64,000 nt of DNA from Trichosphaerium sp. ATCC 40318 (GCA_038496445.1 JALMLS010000033.1:24676-88675); one strand, 5' to 3'; positions 35,395-48,100 are shown, counted from the stretch's first letter. Notes: generated by a model from the letters alone, not told the origin. Program-made: numbers and translations.

Positions 35395-37320
35395 TTAATT
35401 GATTGGTTCGAATAGTACCGTAAGGTCTGGATTTGGTTCAGTAAGAAATTTACCATGGTAAGTAGCACGAAAATCTGATGGATCTTCATTCTGGTCTACG
35501 AAAAGAAACGTCAGAGACAACAAAAATAAAGTTTTCAAGTTTAAATTGAATAATTACCTGAAGGCTTTGTTATGTTAAAGCGTCTCACAACACTGCTAAT
35601 CAATATAACGAGCTCTGTTGTTGCAAGGTTCTGGCCAATACAGTTTCTTGGACCAGCACTGAATGGAATCCAAGAAAAAGAGCTTGCGCCTGTTGTAATA
35701 AATCTATCTGGATTGAATGTATTTGGGTTTTCCCTGTGAGTTAACAGTTAACTAAAACCTCAAACAATACACCACATACCATAGTTCTGGGTCACGCATC
35801 ACAAAGAATATGGTCAGAAGGACGTTTTGGCCTGCCTTTAGATTTGTATTGCCCAACATTGTGTCTTTATTTAGAGCACGTGGTAAATTGATGACAGGTG
35901 GATACATTCTCAGAGTCTCCCTGTGATAAATAAGATTTAGGTTCTGTGGGGTTTTAAAGAGAACATACTTGATAAATGCCTTGGTGTACTTGAACTCAGT
36001 AAGTTGTTGCTTTGTTGATATTGTTTCACCATCACCTTATATGTTCATTTAGTTCATTGTTACTGGCTGGAATTGTACATACTTAGTAGGTCATTCGCCT
36101 CTTGTCTTAGTTTTTCTTGAATTTCTGGATACCTTGACATGACGTACAGTGCCCAAGCAAGTGTAATAGATGTCTAGGTTCGTATTAATACTACAACTTG
36201 ATAAAATGACATACTGTGTCAAATCCTGCAAAGAAGAATAACAGAGCTTCATTTGCTATTGTAGCATCTGTAAGAATATCTGGATTATCAGATTGTGCCA
36301 ACAACATCAGAGTTATCAAGTCATCACAAGGATTTCCTTCCTTAATGCGTCTACGTCTATCTTTGATAGCAACATACAACTTGTCCATTAATTCAGCTTT
36401 AAGCTCACCAAACTTTCTAAACACCTTTGTCAGATGTTAAGCTATATAAACGAATTGTACTTGTAGTTGTAAGCCCACCGAAGAGTAAATTATATTGAAG
36501 ATGCGTGGCCAACGACCTCAAGAGTTTAGGGAAGTGATTCGCCAACCAGACATGATCGAAATCGCCACCAAATATCAAAGAAACAATGATACGCATTGTT
36601 ATCAGCGATGTTTCTTTCTTTGGTGTTGCTTCAAATTTACCATTTTTCATTTTCTTTTCAATATCATCTAAACCCTTTGCTGTCATCTCTGATATCATTG
36701 GAATCATCGCTTTCAATGATTTAAAGTGAAACACAGGTGTCAGTAATCTCCTTCGGGTTTTCCAAACAGCATCTGTTTGCATAGTTACGAGGCCATCTCC
36801 AAAAAGTGTTCCAATCTAAAATCACGTTCGTCAAAAAAAACAGGAAAAAATTATCCAAAAATAAAAGTATGATCACGTGATAAGGAAAAACAGTTGAAGA
36901 TTTGCAGGTGGGAACAACGTACAAGTTTATAATTATCCATGTTCTTAGGTGCGTTATCACGCATTAAAAGCTGTTTAATCATACCACTATCGCTAATACC
37001 AATATTGAAGTCACCATTGATTGGATGGATATCCAACACAGCTAATTTATGGAGTTTATTGTCTTTGTCTTTGGCCAACGAGAAATACGGTTTACATAAT
37101 ATCTAGCTTGTATTAGTTTACTGGTAACATAAACATCTACAACGTACGTTTTAGGATCTGTACCAAAGCTCCAAGGGAACGCCAACGCGTCTGGATGGCG
37201 TGGAAGTCCAGGGTACATGAATTGAACCTTTAGAAAGCTTATAACCTTCTTGCCGTACACACGAAAGAAAGCTATAACGAAGAGTACTATGACAAGCAGT
37301 ATGAGTGTAGTTGTGGCCAT
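35395..37320 (-). CDS. Cytochrome P450, copy B
   Basis: Start at 37320 (MATTTLILLVIVLFVIAFFR anchor, LPRHPDALAFPW hinge); stop at 35395-35397. Same exon layout and motifs as copy A: AGFDT I-helix near 36215, the K-helix region near 35900, and heme-loop sequence GPRNCIGQ near 35640. Identity with copy A is very high in the central exons (LLTPVFHFKSLKAMIPMISE) and lower at the N-terminus and around 36430-36500. One frame break lies near 37062-37070, where the T run is one base shorter than in copy A, so RYYVNRISRWPKTK no longer runs into DNKLHKLAVLDIHP. An ER monooxygenase; substrate unknown. Confidence 0.85.
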
Positions 37321-37876
37321 GTTGTGTGGGATAATACGATTTTAATTAGCAAGCTATCGTCACACTTGGAATTATACCGAGATTTCACAGTAAATTATTT
37401 TACCGGTAAATAGAAAGATAGCCCTAGATATTAAAAGTTCCGGCAAAAATAATTTGCCGTAAAAAGTTCACGCGATCAAAACATGTTTGCTTTTTTTTCA
37501 GATAATCACAAGCTAGCTTCAGATTGTACTGTTGTACAGATAGCGCTAGATAGACGATTTCATTTCGGTCCGGTGATTTGTAGTGTTAGATCCTACCATA
37601 CGACTCAACGTACACAGTATATTTTGTAGTTCACAGTTTTATCATTGCAGGATGAGAGATGAAGTTTTATTTTAAGCTATAATTTATTGAACTTGTTTTT
37701 CTATAACATCTCTCTAGTTGTGAGCAAAAAAACAGAAAATGTATCCTCTATGCTAGAGTTTGTTTTAGTGATTTGTTTTGTGATACAAACACGATTTTAT
37801 TAAAGCGCTTAGGCATCTCAATAGGAAGCCTTTTGAAGTGACATTAACAAGCAGAGCTTCTTCGCCTCTTGTTTCT

Positions 37877-37974
37877 AGCTCAGTTGGTTGAGCGCACGGC
37901 TCTCAACTGTACAGTTGGTGTCTCACACTCATTTTTGTATGTACATACATCACAGGTTTATGTACAGCCAATTG
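37877..37974 (+). repeat. tRNA-derived element, left arm of inverted repeat
   Basis: Begins like the 5' half of a tRNA: A box TAGCTCAGTTGG, D stem, then an anticodon-like arm with loop CTCTCAA. It then changes to non-tRNA sequence (GTGTCTCACACTCATTTTTG) lacking a proper B box and T arm. The whole 97 bases recur in reverse complement at 38230-38325, with at most a few differences. Confidence 0.75.
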
Positions 37975-38229
37975 GTGAAACAAAATCCGAAGATTCTTTG
38001 CAGCAATTGGTTTTCTAGTTCATTTTCTACCAGGATTTAGAGCCTCCTTTTGATGCTTGTAGCATTATTCTATGCACTACTTCTTGTTTTAAACAAAGTA
38101 CGCAGGTAACATATAAGAAAAAAGGGCTAATAGAAGTCAATTAAGTTGCGACTTGGTGACTACCTGATACTAATGGCTTGAGTCGCAAAGTCGGTCAGTT
38201 GCATAACATCACTAATTACCTACGGCCAC

Positions 38230-38325
38230 AATCGGCTGTACATAACCTGTGATGTATGTACATACAAAAATGAGTGTGAGACACCAACTGTACAGTTGAG
38301 AGCCGTGCGCTCAACCAACTGAGCT
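38230..38325 (-). repeat. tRNA-derived element, right arm of inverted repeat
   Basis: Reverse complement of 37877-37974, including the tRNA-like 5' half and the tail with ATGTACATACATCACAGG. The two arms would form a hairpin with a stem of about 95 base pairs and a loop of about 255 bases if transcribed through. Confidence 0.75.
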
Positions 38326-38598
38326 CAGTTGGTAATCAGATTTGATCTGATAGGATGTTACTAACAGGAGGTTGTCTCGAAAATTTGTAATGAATCAACA
38401 ATATCAGAAATAGATTGTCATGTATTGAGTAAAGTCAGTCAACTAGACTTGTTTAGAATCACTTATAGATTCCACAAGAAAGTGTTAAACATATATTAGC
38501 ATTTTTAAGTAAGGGTTATTATATTTTACATTATTTAAAGCACAAAAGAAAGGAGTTATAGGTGATAAAAGATTTTTTTTCTTTCTTTTTTTTTTTCG

Positions 38599-41218
38599 TC
38601 AAGACTGAACTCTTTTTCTCTTTCTACCTCCTGGATCCTCATTCTCTTTGTTATTTACTTCATACTCATGAGTATCTTCTTTATCAGAGCGAGAACGTCT
38701 AGCTTTCTGTGTTACACTATCTCTATTCTTTTTCTTTGCTTGAAAAGTGTCGTCGCTTTCATCTTTCCACTTGGCAAGCTTTTGTTCAATCTTACGGTTA
38801 GCTCCATTCGTATCGAAACCAAGAGCTACTTCAAGTTGTTTCTTAAAGTTTATAACAAGTCTCACGTGATCTTTTGTGAATTCTTCACGTGTTTCAGAAT
38901 CAGTTAATATGACATGTAGCATATGAGCCAAGTTATTAATAAGGAAGGGAATGTACATCTAAAACGGAAAAACGAACAGTTAGAACACAGAAAATTTATT
39001 GAAATGAAGTCTTTTTATTTGTTCTATACGTACCCTGAGGTTGCCGCTGAGGTGTTTTTTTAATAGAATTGCACCATGGCCTTTGGTTGTATCAACTACT
39101 TTGGATAAAAAAGTACCCTATACATAATGTTAATACAACCTTTTGAAATTTGTTTTTAGCTAATTTTTTTGTTTTTTCAACAAACGAACCTTAAAGTCAG
39201 GACCATCATGAAGACTAGCTACAAGTTTAAACAAGTACATATAAAGCTCCTTATTTCTTGATTTGAATTCTTGAACAAAAAGTCCTGGACGAAGGCTCAA
39301 ATGGCTTAAAATATGTTGTGTCGCTAAAAGAAAAATTAGGACAACATTTGAAAATAAACAAAAAATTAATAGCAATTACCAATGCGAATCAACATGCGCT
39401 TGTAGTGATCATTATAAGATAATTTCTCTGCTAAACGAACGCCTTCTATCTTTACATCATTATTAAACCTTCTGTGACCATCTACAGCGTCTATTGGAAG
39501 ACATTAGCACAAAAAAAGAAAAACAATTTATAACACGATTATGTAAAAGTTTCCCTATCCAACGCTTGTTATTTGTAGCATAGCAAGGCAACAACAGCAC
39601 TGATAGGCAACAATATAATCGAACAAATAAGTACTTACTCCCTGATATATCAACTAGTACAGACACTAGTTTATGAAAGTTTTTACGTGTTGTCTTGCCA
39701 TTTGAAATGATGCTTAAAAAGTTTGGCTCAACAAATTCGCAAAGGCGATATAAAAGCCTAATACATCCCAAAATAGCGCTCAGTGATTGCCTGCTATCCT
39801 ATATACAATATAAGGCTCAAAGAACACCAACGACGCCAATACAGCAGAAAAACAACCAAAATCCCGAGAATATATTCGAGAGTTCAGAATATAGCTCTTT
39901 AGTTTTTGCTCCTTTACTCAACTGTCATTAGAAGACGCACCTTGAGAATCTCTGTGCAGAGAAAAACGAATTTCCCATCAATAAAACGATTCGGTTTCAG
40001 GAATAAGTCTACAAAATTCCCACTGTACGTGAGCCCATCCAAGCAATTAAATACAGCCATTTCTAATTTAGTAATCTAGATATATATATCAGGTTAACAA
40101 GTAGATTAAAATAAGCAAATAAAGCAACTAAACGAAGAATAGATCAGGTTTTTCTTCAGAAAAAAATCCAACAAATTGCGTAATTGACGTGTAGGCGAAC
40201 ATACCACAGCTGGATATGTTGGTCCTTTATTCTTTAGTATACTTCTGTGTTGTAACAGGGATTCTAGCAAATCAAGAGTTGCCTGTAAGTTATATTAGAT
40301 GAGCAAACAGCGACAGCTCAGAGCTAAAAGTTAACGCACTTGAATGAATAACTCTAGTTTTGGGTGATTTACAACCTTGTTCAAGAACGGCCTGTCATCA
40401 GGTTCTGCTGTGAATATATGCTCCATCAGAATATAAACTAAACGCATTGTATGCGCGCAAGTCTCTTTAACGCGCAAATCTAAAAAAAAGTTAAAAAAAA
40501 AGTAAAACGCAAAAACCAAAGCTCTACAGTACCACTTGTTGATGTAAACCATTTTAAATGCGTTAACTATATCTTATTAATACCATTATATATAAAACAA
40601 GTCATATTACTTGTTTTAATGAGTATCTAAAGCGTAAATATGAAAAAAGTTTTCATCCAAATTAGTCGCATTTTAAATCTTTAATTAAATTAAAACCGTT
40701 TTTAAACAGATTGTGATTGCCTATACGCTATTCAGGACGTACCAATACGCTAAAGCATAGATCAGCAATACAATCAAGACTACCAACACTAAGTAGTATA
40801 GCGTCTAGCACGAGACTAAGTCCATAGCTCGTTAAAAACAGCTTGTGGAGTAAGGTCATGGCTTGAAGTATGTATTGATGTGACGCTTGTTTAGAGTGCT
40901 CTGTGAGGTCCGAGTCTTTTGCAAGAAGGCAGGCCAGTAAATGTTTTGGTAAGAATCCGCATAATTTCTTTAGATCTATCCTGCTTTTGGCGCCAGGGTT
41001 GTATTTAGAGTGCACTGCAATGATCAAGTCTATTAAAGGTAAGAAAGTTGCATTAGTGCTGTAGAAAACGCACCATCAGCTAAGGAAACCTTTTTTTTCA
41101 GTTCTTTTACTGTAAGAGGTTCCAGAAGTTCAATTATCGTAGAATTATCAGTTACTACTTCTTCGTGTTTCTTGTGAGCCTCTTCTAGCGATTTCTTTAA
41201 AGCAACGCGAAGCGACAT
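38599..41218 (-). CDS. Unrecognised helical-repeat protein with basic C-terminus
   Basis: ATG 41218 (MSLRVALKKSLEEAHKKHEE); stop 38599. Spliced over about ten short introns it gives a mostly alpha-helical protein of perhaps 650-700 residues, with Leu-rich pairs of helices (LPKHLLACLLAKDSDLTE, MTLLHKLFLTSYGLSLVLDA, RLVYILMEHIFTAEPDDRPF, HILSHLSLRPGLFVQEFKSR), suggesting a HEAT/armadillo-like stack. The C-terminus is charged and low complexity, ending in a nuclear-signal-like GGRKRKRVQS. I do not recognise the family. It is divergent from the LYR protein gene, 230 bases away. Introns and stop positions are read with fair confidence from 38599 to 39700 and less surely from 39800 to 40700. Confidence 0.65.
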
Positions 41219-41448
41219 GAAGTTTAAAGGTCCAAAGATGCAAAATACTTTAAATGCTCAGCCACGCAGATAGCGTTGGCGGAACTGAGCACCCCCAAGG
41301 CTGGATATATCCAATCTCCAAACAGTTCACTCGTGTATTGCGTTGAGTGCCTAGAAATTGTAAAACAGTTAAAAAATATTTAGGTCACGATTTTTCTTAC
41401 AACGCTGAATTCGTTCGCAATTAACTGTCAAAGAAACCCACTGAGACA

Positions 41449-41950
41449 ATGGCAGCCGTCATTCGTGCTAAAAAAGTATTTTCTATACCCAAGCCTTCTC
41501 GGCGAGCTCAAATATTGGGTTTGTACAGAGCTACACTGCGGGTACTGCCTATTGTTTCCTTGTACTATATAACACTGGTTAGCAAGGTGAATACATGTCA
41601 ACACAAACAAGAAAGGATTGGCTTCAGACAAGATGCAGAAAAGAGTACAGGGAATGCAAGAAATTAACAGATCCAGAAGAAATTGAGCGTAAATTAACGT
41701 TTGCGCGTACGTTAAACAAAAATAATGCGTAAATTGACTATAAGGGCTCTAAACCGCTGTATAAATAGGTGATTCACTTGATAATGCAATCGCACAAGCT
41801 GAATCTTTACGTAAATGGGCTAGGTCTGAGGATATCAAAGAACAAGAAAAAAAACTTCGTGTGACCGGTCCAAAAAAGAAAAAGGCTCTTTATGATATTG
41901 TAGCAAAAGAGTATGGTGGAACCATTTCGGAAAATCCAGAAACAAAGTAG
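41449..41950 (+). CDS. LYR-motif (LYRM) mitochondrial protein
   Basis: ATG 41449 (MAAVIRAKKVFSIPKPSRRA) looks like a mitochondrial targeting peptide, followed by QILGLYRATLR with the defining L-Y-R and downstream basic residues. Intron 1 (about 41541-41586, donor GTACTG) joins R to QGEYMSTQ. Intron 2 (about 41706-41770, donor GTACGT) joins FAR to DSLDNAIAQ. The C-terminus is Lys-rich (GPKKKKALYDIVAKEYGG), stop 41948-41950, giving about 120 residues. LYRM proteins bind acyl-carrier protein and serve respiratory-complex or Fe-S cluster assembly; which member this is cannot be told. Confidence 0.82.
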
Positions 41951-42202
41951 CTTATCTCGAGAATCACTTTCATCTTTGCACGTGTCCAAAAAATATGTAA
42001 ATAAAAAATATGTAACAAGACGTCGACTCTTTATCTCCATCTCTCTAATAAATGCAATACTAGCTACCTCAAATGACCAATTGTTGCACTCAATACCGAC
42101 TTCATTTGGCAAGATGCTTTGTACATATTTTCTTTTTATTGGCTGCATACAATGTGAACCTTTGCCTACTTTCTGATTTGCCAAGTTTGTTTTATGAACA
42201 AC

Positions 42203-42904
42203 TTAGGTTGTTAATTCTCCATTCAGATAGGTGCGTGATACAAGTACTCCAGCAACTCTTTCCGTGTGTTCTCCGTGTAGTAATCCTTCTCTGTAATTAC
42301 AGTCCAACCTAATCAAACCACTTCTGCTGTATGACTTCATAGGACCATGCCATTTGCCTTCTTTGTAGGAACACTTGCACGCCATAGTCCCATTATCATG
42401 CCACTCTTCATAACTACCTTCCAAGACATCATTTTTTATACGATACTTTTGGTACAGTTTGCCATCTTTAAACCACTTGGTTACTTCTCCATCGACTTTA
42501 TTCTTCTTGAAGTATCTCACACTACGTAGTTGCTTATCATTATAATAAGTCAGGTACTTTCCTTCCATCTCGCCGTCTTTACAAAAAAAGTGAAAAAGCA
42601 CTTGTCCATCGTCTATTCTGTACTGCTCACCGTGCCGTAAACCGTCTCTATATTGTCTTCTATACCATATAGATGGCATGCTACCAGTATTCTCCCTATT
42701 TAAATACTCTTCAAACACTCCATGCTGTTCAAGCTTTGAGTCCTTAAAAATATAGCGTGTTGATAACGCAGCAGTTAAACAGAGCGTTGGCCATAGTTGT
42801 CTGATGTAGTCGTTTGGTTTGGAGATCATTTCTCTTATTTCAAGCGGTAAATTGAATAGATAGCATCTACAGACAATAAATATATTGAAGAATGTTCTCG
42901 ACAT
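42203..42904 (-). CDS. F-box-like protein with YwqK/MORN-type repeats, copy 1
   Basis: Single-exon frame, ATG 42904, stop 42203. Residues about 15-45 form an F-box-like helix set (LPLEIREMISKPNDYIRQLW). From residue 75 come five or six repeats of about 23 residues, of the form G-x-x-x-G-x-Y-x-x-Y/W-x-x-G-x-L/M (KDGEMEGKYLTYYNDKQLRS, WFKDGKLYQKYRIKNDVLEG, WHDNGTMACKCSYKEGKWHG). These match the bacterial YwqK 'antitoxin' repeat family, related to MORN. A homologue with the same order lies at 56769-57509. The likely role, by inference, is substrate recruitment to an SCF ligase; no toxin partner is visible nearby. Confidence 0.8.
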   Translation of the reverse strand: MSRTFFNIFIVCRCYLFNLPLEIREMISKPNDYIRQLWPTLCLTAALSTRYIFKDSKLEQHGVFEEYLNRENTGSMPSIWYRRQYRDGLRHGEQYRIDDGQVLFHFFCKDGEMEGKYLTYYNDKQLRSVRYFKKNKVDGEVTKWFKDGKLYQKYRIKNDVLEGSYEEWHDNGTMACKCSYKEGKWHGPMKSYSRSGLIRLDCNYREGLLHGEHTERVAGVLVSRTYLNGELTT

Positions 42905-42995
42905 ACTTTTCCAGTCCGTAACGCGTTGTGCACACAGTATGTAGCATAGTGAAAAAACCGAAGATTCATTGAATTAATAGTCAACGTAATGAACT

Positions 42996-44184
42996 TTATT
43001 TTTTAGTGCTCATTGGTAGGCCTGAAGATAAAAATCCGCCATCTACATTCAAACATGCACCATTAATCATACCAGCAGCATCTGTCATCATGAACGCTAT
43101 TATTTTGGAAACCTGTGGACGAGTCAAAACAAAAACTTTGTGAAAACAAAAACGTTGTTTGTTATTCATGCCTCTTCTGGAGATGCAAATCTACCCATTG
43201 GTATGCGGGCAAGATGTGGTCCTGACTTTGCTGGGTCAGACCAACCTACTTTACCCATTTCTGTCAATACAACTGTAGGGTTAACAGAGCAAACACGAAT
43301 ATTTTTTGGGCCTAACTCATACGCCTAAAATGAGACTTGAGTACATAATCTTAACCCAAAAGGTACCATCATCTTTGTTAGCATGTCTAATCCAGCTTTG
43401 CTTGTGTTGTACGCAACGTGATTTTCTAAGGCTACTTGAGAAGCCTAGACAAGGTTTATGATTAATGTTGTTTTAAAGGTTGGAAGAGCGCATACTTGAG
43501 AAGAAACATTGATAATAACACCTCCGTTTCCACGTGCAACCATTTTTTTTGCTACAATCTGAGATAAAAAAAATGGACTTGTTAAGTTCAACGCCATTGT
43601 GATGTCCCAGTCTTCTTCTTTAAAATCAAGAACCGTTCCCATTTTTGCTATAGCTGCATTGTTTACAAGAACGTCTATATCGCCTACCTTGAGTAAGCGA
43701 TAAAGTCGTTTGAGGTGAAAAACAAAAAAATTGAAAAACTTTTCTGAATACCTATTTTGTCTTTTAGCGCTTTAACTTCTTCTCGCTTTGAGAGGTCGCA
43801 TTGTATCATAAGACAAGCATCTCGCTTTCCTAAAGCGTCCAGACTCTCTTTTGTAGTTTTTAATTGTTCTTCGTTTCTAGATACGCCTATATCATATTGG
43901 AGAGTGCGCTAGCGCGTAATTGATGATAATATGAGGTAATTTAGCGAAAAACGTGCCAATAACAAAACCACCGCTCTTAACAATAAGATCTGACAATGAA
44001 CGACCTATACCACGCGTTGCGCCTGTAATTAATACTAGAAGCAGTTAAAAAAAACGTTATAAAGGATACAATTGAAAGTTGAACCTCTTTTCCCTTCAAA
44101 GTTATATTGTACGGATGCTTGTTGTTCTATTTTTTGCCTTTTGGCTGTTGGAGCTAATTGTTCTTCTGCGGCGCGTTTTGACAT
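42996..44184 (-). CDS. Short-chain dehydrogenase, L-xylulose reductase/carbonyl reductase-like
   Basis: ATG 44184 gives a Lys/Arg-rich leader ([20 protein letters not shown]). Splicing out about 44042-44087 joins EGKR to [20 protein letters not shown], the Rossmann TGxxxGIG motif. Next come VLVNNAAI (NNAG-type), the Ser strand NVSSQ, and the catalytic YNTSK (Tyr and Lys). The signature [19 protein letters not shown] closely matches DCXR/L-xylulose reductases. The end [17 protein letters not shown] is the usual SDR C-terminus; stop 42996-42998. NADPH-dependent reduction of a ketose or dicarbonyl is expected. The leader with KRQK is not usual for DCXR and may be a nuclear or organellar signal. 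Confidence 0.87.
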
Positions 44185-45192
44185 TGCTTTATTTTTTTTT
44201 TTTGCGTTTCGGTCCTTAAGATTTGAGTCAAGACTTTTTACTTGCTGCCAATTTTTTCATCGCTTTTTACCAATGATGTTTAGAAGGCTTACTACTATCA
44301 CGGTTGATTCAGCCAAATTTTTTACAAAGCATACTTTAGAAAGTTGCGAGGAATACTAATCACGTGACTGTATTACATGCTAAAGCTGAACAATGGCAAC
44401 AATATACTATCACAGCTTCAACAAGGTATAACGTACAAACCCTCATACCAACCCAAAAGCAATGTAATACGCCACCATAGGTTGCCAGCTGTAAAGGTAT
44501 GAAATATGTAAATAATTTTGGTATGGGTTTTTATATCGCGAGGGTTTGAGACGGAGACATAACTTTTTCCGCTTGAGGCGAGGCTGCTGCTTCCATGCAG
44601 ATCACATTTACCAAATGCTTCATTTACAATTTCTATCAGAAGTGTAAATCCAGAATGGGCCATATACCGGAATTTTTCTAAATTCTGAAAACTGTGTTAC
44701 ACTGCCATCCATGATGGCGTGTTTAATGAAAATCACGAGACACAAAGTAAAAGCGTATTAAGAGAGCACCTTCTACTTGAAGGTTCCTTGCAAAACCAAC
44801 CCCGGAGTTATTTATATCCCGGACTAATGGAAACGCTTTATGCGAATAGCCGTGTGAGATGGGTAATGACAATTGCCACAAAACATCTGCCTTGGAACTA
44901 TACTAGGGAGCTCGAGTTGGTTTTGAAGTAAACATACACTGTTTTTATGATCTGGTTGCGTAGTTTGACACGTAAAGTTGTTCAAGTATTGTTCACGTGA
45001 TATGCACATCATGCGTTCTTAAGAAAAGTTTTGGTACGTTTCAATACGACGAGCAACCACTTTCTAATACTAGGTATGAAGCTAGGGAATGAAGCTAGGG
45101 AATGAAAGGTAGTATTACTATTCCACTTGAATTGTCTTTGGAAAACTGCCATCGCACATGTGTACTTTTTGAACATGACTATTCCAGTCAGC
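44185..45192. other. 1 kb without a supported gene
   Basis: No spliceable conserved frame on either strand. CACGTG lies near 44360 and 44994. A tandem 14-base duplication (GAAGCTAGGGAAT) occurs near 45078-45104. It probably holds the promoters of the divergent SDR and GH116 genes. Confidence 0.5.
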
Positions 45193-48100
45193 ATGACAAG
45201 AGGTAACCACTCTTTCAAACATTTGTACTTACATTTTGAAGGTCTTGGAATATTGCTGGTACTATCACTATTGTGCAGTGCTTATTGCGCTAGCACCTAT
45301 GATCAACTGAACTCTTTGATCTTTAAAAACAAAGGTACTGCTACCCGTTTTGAACAACTTTTATTAAAACGTCGTACGTCCTCAATAACCATTCTGTAAG
45401 GTCGTGTTGACAATACAGATGTCTTTTTTCATAAAACGAAGTGTGGCGGTTACGTAGAACCTCTAAACGTAACAAAAGCGCGTTATTCATGGGATTTACG
45501 AGGTGACTACCCATTTTTGTTCAAACAAACCGGCGAGCCGTCAAAATGTAACGCTTCTGCGCCAATAAACTACAGAAATCTTCCTGGCATGGTACGAAGG
45601 TATTGCAGAGGCTAATAACTAAATCACGTGCTCGTAGGACTACAAAGCGATTATTCCTGATACAACTTCGGATACACTCTGCCAAAAAGCTTGTTGTGCC
45701 GATGTACAGTGTCGTGCATGGGTTTTCGAGTAAGAAAACTGACAGTCTTTCCTTTCTAACCCTCTGTTAGCAAAGCGGCGCCAGGAGATTTTATGAGCTG
45801 TACAAAGGTATTACTGTTGTATCGAACAAAATATCTTTGTAATTAAAACCGTTTAGGGGCAACCTTGCTGTTATCTTAAAAACGGCGTTCCTGAAGGCAA
45901 ATCTGACTCTTGTTGCTCTTCTGGTGTTGTTTCCAGACTTGATGGTACTACTCCACCTTCTGGCATGCGTAGTGCTGTACCACTAGGCGGATTTGGTGCA
46001 GGTTCTTTCGAAATTCGAACGGATGGTGAGTACTTTAGTCAATGTCTTGAACTTATTAACGCTGAAAAGGCGGTTTTTACGAATGGACTATTCAAAATCA
46101 ATCTCCTGGAGGAGCTGCCAAATATGGAGTTGTTCCAGATGCTACTCTAGGGTCCGTGTAACGCGTTTTTCAAGTCTCTACACAATCTTACTTTTTTCTT
46201 GCTTCAGACTTTGGACACCGGCTTATACAAGGTTGCTTCGTACTAAACCACCTCAAAACCTACCTGGTGTACAAGCACTTGAATACAGCGGCGCATGGCC
46301 TGTCGCTAAGCTGTCAGTCATTGATAATTTTCCAATCGATGCTTCAGTTTATGCACATCCGGAGTTCCAGGTGGGAAGCATCGAAGGATCTGCAACACCT
46401 GGAGTTTTCTTTACTGTGGCTTTATCTAATCCAACAAAAGGTAACAATAGTGCAGAATATTACACACGACAATAATCGTTTTGTTGTCTTGTTATCGATC
46501 GCGACTCACACTTTTTTGGATAGAGCCTCAAGAAGTTGGGTTCCTACTTAACTTGCCACTGTCATATGAAGTTGATGTTCTCCGATATAGTGTAGCTAAT
46601 ACAACTGTTAGTGCCCTTAATCTTGCTGATTGCGCTTCAGTTTGCTCATCGAACACTTCTTGCGCTTCTTGGAGTTTTGATAAAAGCTGCTATCATCACC
46701 AAGATGTCCCACTAAACGTCTACAAACTTGGTGCCTACTCAGGTGTTGTGGGATCATGGACCAAATCAAGCTCGGGCGGATTAACCCTTACAAGAAAAGG
46801 AACAAACCCAGCTGCTGGAACAGCCTCACTCAAAGCCTTCGGAGACCTTAGCGCCCTAAGCGTTGGATACGCTTCATCAAATTCTTTGCCTGATATTTTC
46901 GAAACTTTCAAGAAATATGGAGACATATCTTCAATGCCTGAAATGTCTTATGCTTCTTATGGTGCAGCTAGTGTTAAAGGAACACTTAAACCTGGGGAAA
47001 ACGCAACAATGACAATAGCATTCGCATGGTAAGGTTTTTTTTCTTTAACTAAAGTACGAACTTAATATCTATTAAGGCACTTTCCATACCGTGATCAGAT
47101 GGGCGAAACTCTTGGTAATTTCTATAGAAATTTGTACTCCGACTCAACAGATGTTGTTACAAAAATGGTTAGTAGAGTGTCAACAACAGTAGACGAGATA
47201 GTGGCTGTTAACAACCTTTTCTACACAAACTCTTGGCCAGAATTTCTTCAAGATATTATGATGAACAGTGTAAGCCATTCTCGAACTGCCATGTATTTAG
47301 GTGATGGTAGAGTACGCCAATGGGAAGCGTATGATTGTGTAGGTAAGTACCCTAGACACTTTTAACTGTTCTAAAACGAGATTAGATGTAGACAGTGTAC
47401 ACAACGACTACCAACGAATGTTACCATACATGACATTTTGGCCTCAATCTCCGCAGAGTAAAATGAGAGGTTGGGCGAAATACCAGTTACCTTCAGGCAT
47501 GATTCAAGAAACATTGGCTCCTGGGTGTCAAGAAAAACCTAGCAAAATGGATGAAGCTCGTGGAAGAACTATGGCAGATGTTACCTCCTTGTTCGTCGTT
47601 GAAGCTCTTCAGATATATGAGTGGACAGGAGACGAAGTGTTCTTAAATGATATGAAGGATCACGTTATAGCAGCTGCTAATTGGCAAATGGATGTAACAA
47701 AGAAGTATGGAATACCTTATAGACTGATATGCACATACGACATTGTCAAACTACAAGAGTACGTTTCCTTAAACAAGAAACTGTTTTGTTTTGTACCCAG
47801 TTTTTCCGAAACTTACTTTGTTTTCTTAGTCACGATTTTGCATCATTTACTGCTTTTGTACATTTGTTATCGATGAGAGCTTGTTCTAAGATTGGGAAAA
47901 TTATTGGAAATAGTAGTTTGGAAAGTGCGTGTAATGAAAGCTTCAATAGAGGAGTTGAAGGTACCACAAAAAATCGTGAGGGGCTTTATTAATTTGTTTC
48001 CCAGCAATAAACAAATATCTTTGGAATGGCAAGTACTTCCGTGCTTGGAATGATGGGCCTAATGTAATGGCCGACACACTTTACGGACAAGTGTGGGCGT

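Larger units (their letters stand above)
29434..37320. repeat. Tandem segmental duplication [unknown gene + P450] x2
   Basis: Unit 1 is 29434-32364 and unit 2 is 32792-37320, both on the minus strand, each with the small unknown gene followed by a P450 in the same order. Some exons and intron edges are near identical (e.g. 31250-31400 against 36215-36360), while the unknown gene pair has diverged more. Confidence 0.85.
37321..38598. other. Intergenic region carrying the tRNA-derived inverted repeat
   Basis: 1.3 kb with no protein-coding gene supported. Apart from the two tRNA-like arms listed separately, it is AT-rich. The 255-base spacer between the arms contains a small stem (TTGCGACTT near 38144 and GAGTCGCAA near 38180). 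Confidence 0.55.

Noticed and set aside
44418-44931. Two short open frames facing each other
   Set aside because: No conserved motif, no splice partners and no neighbours in phase; likely chance.
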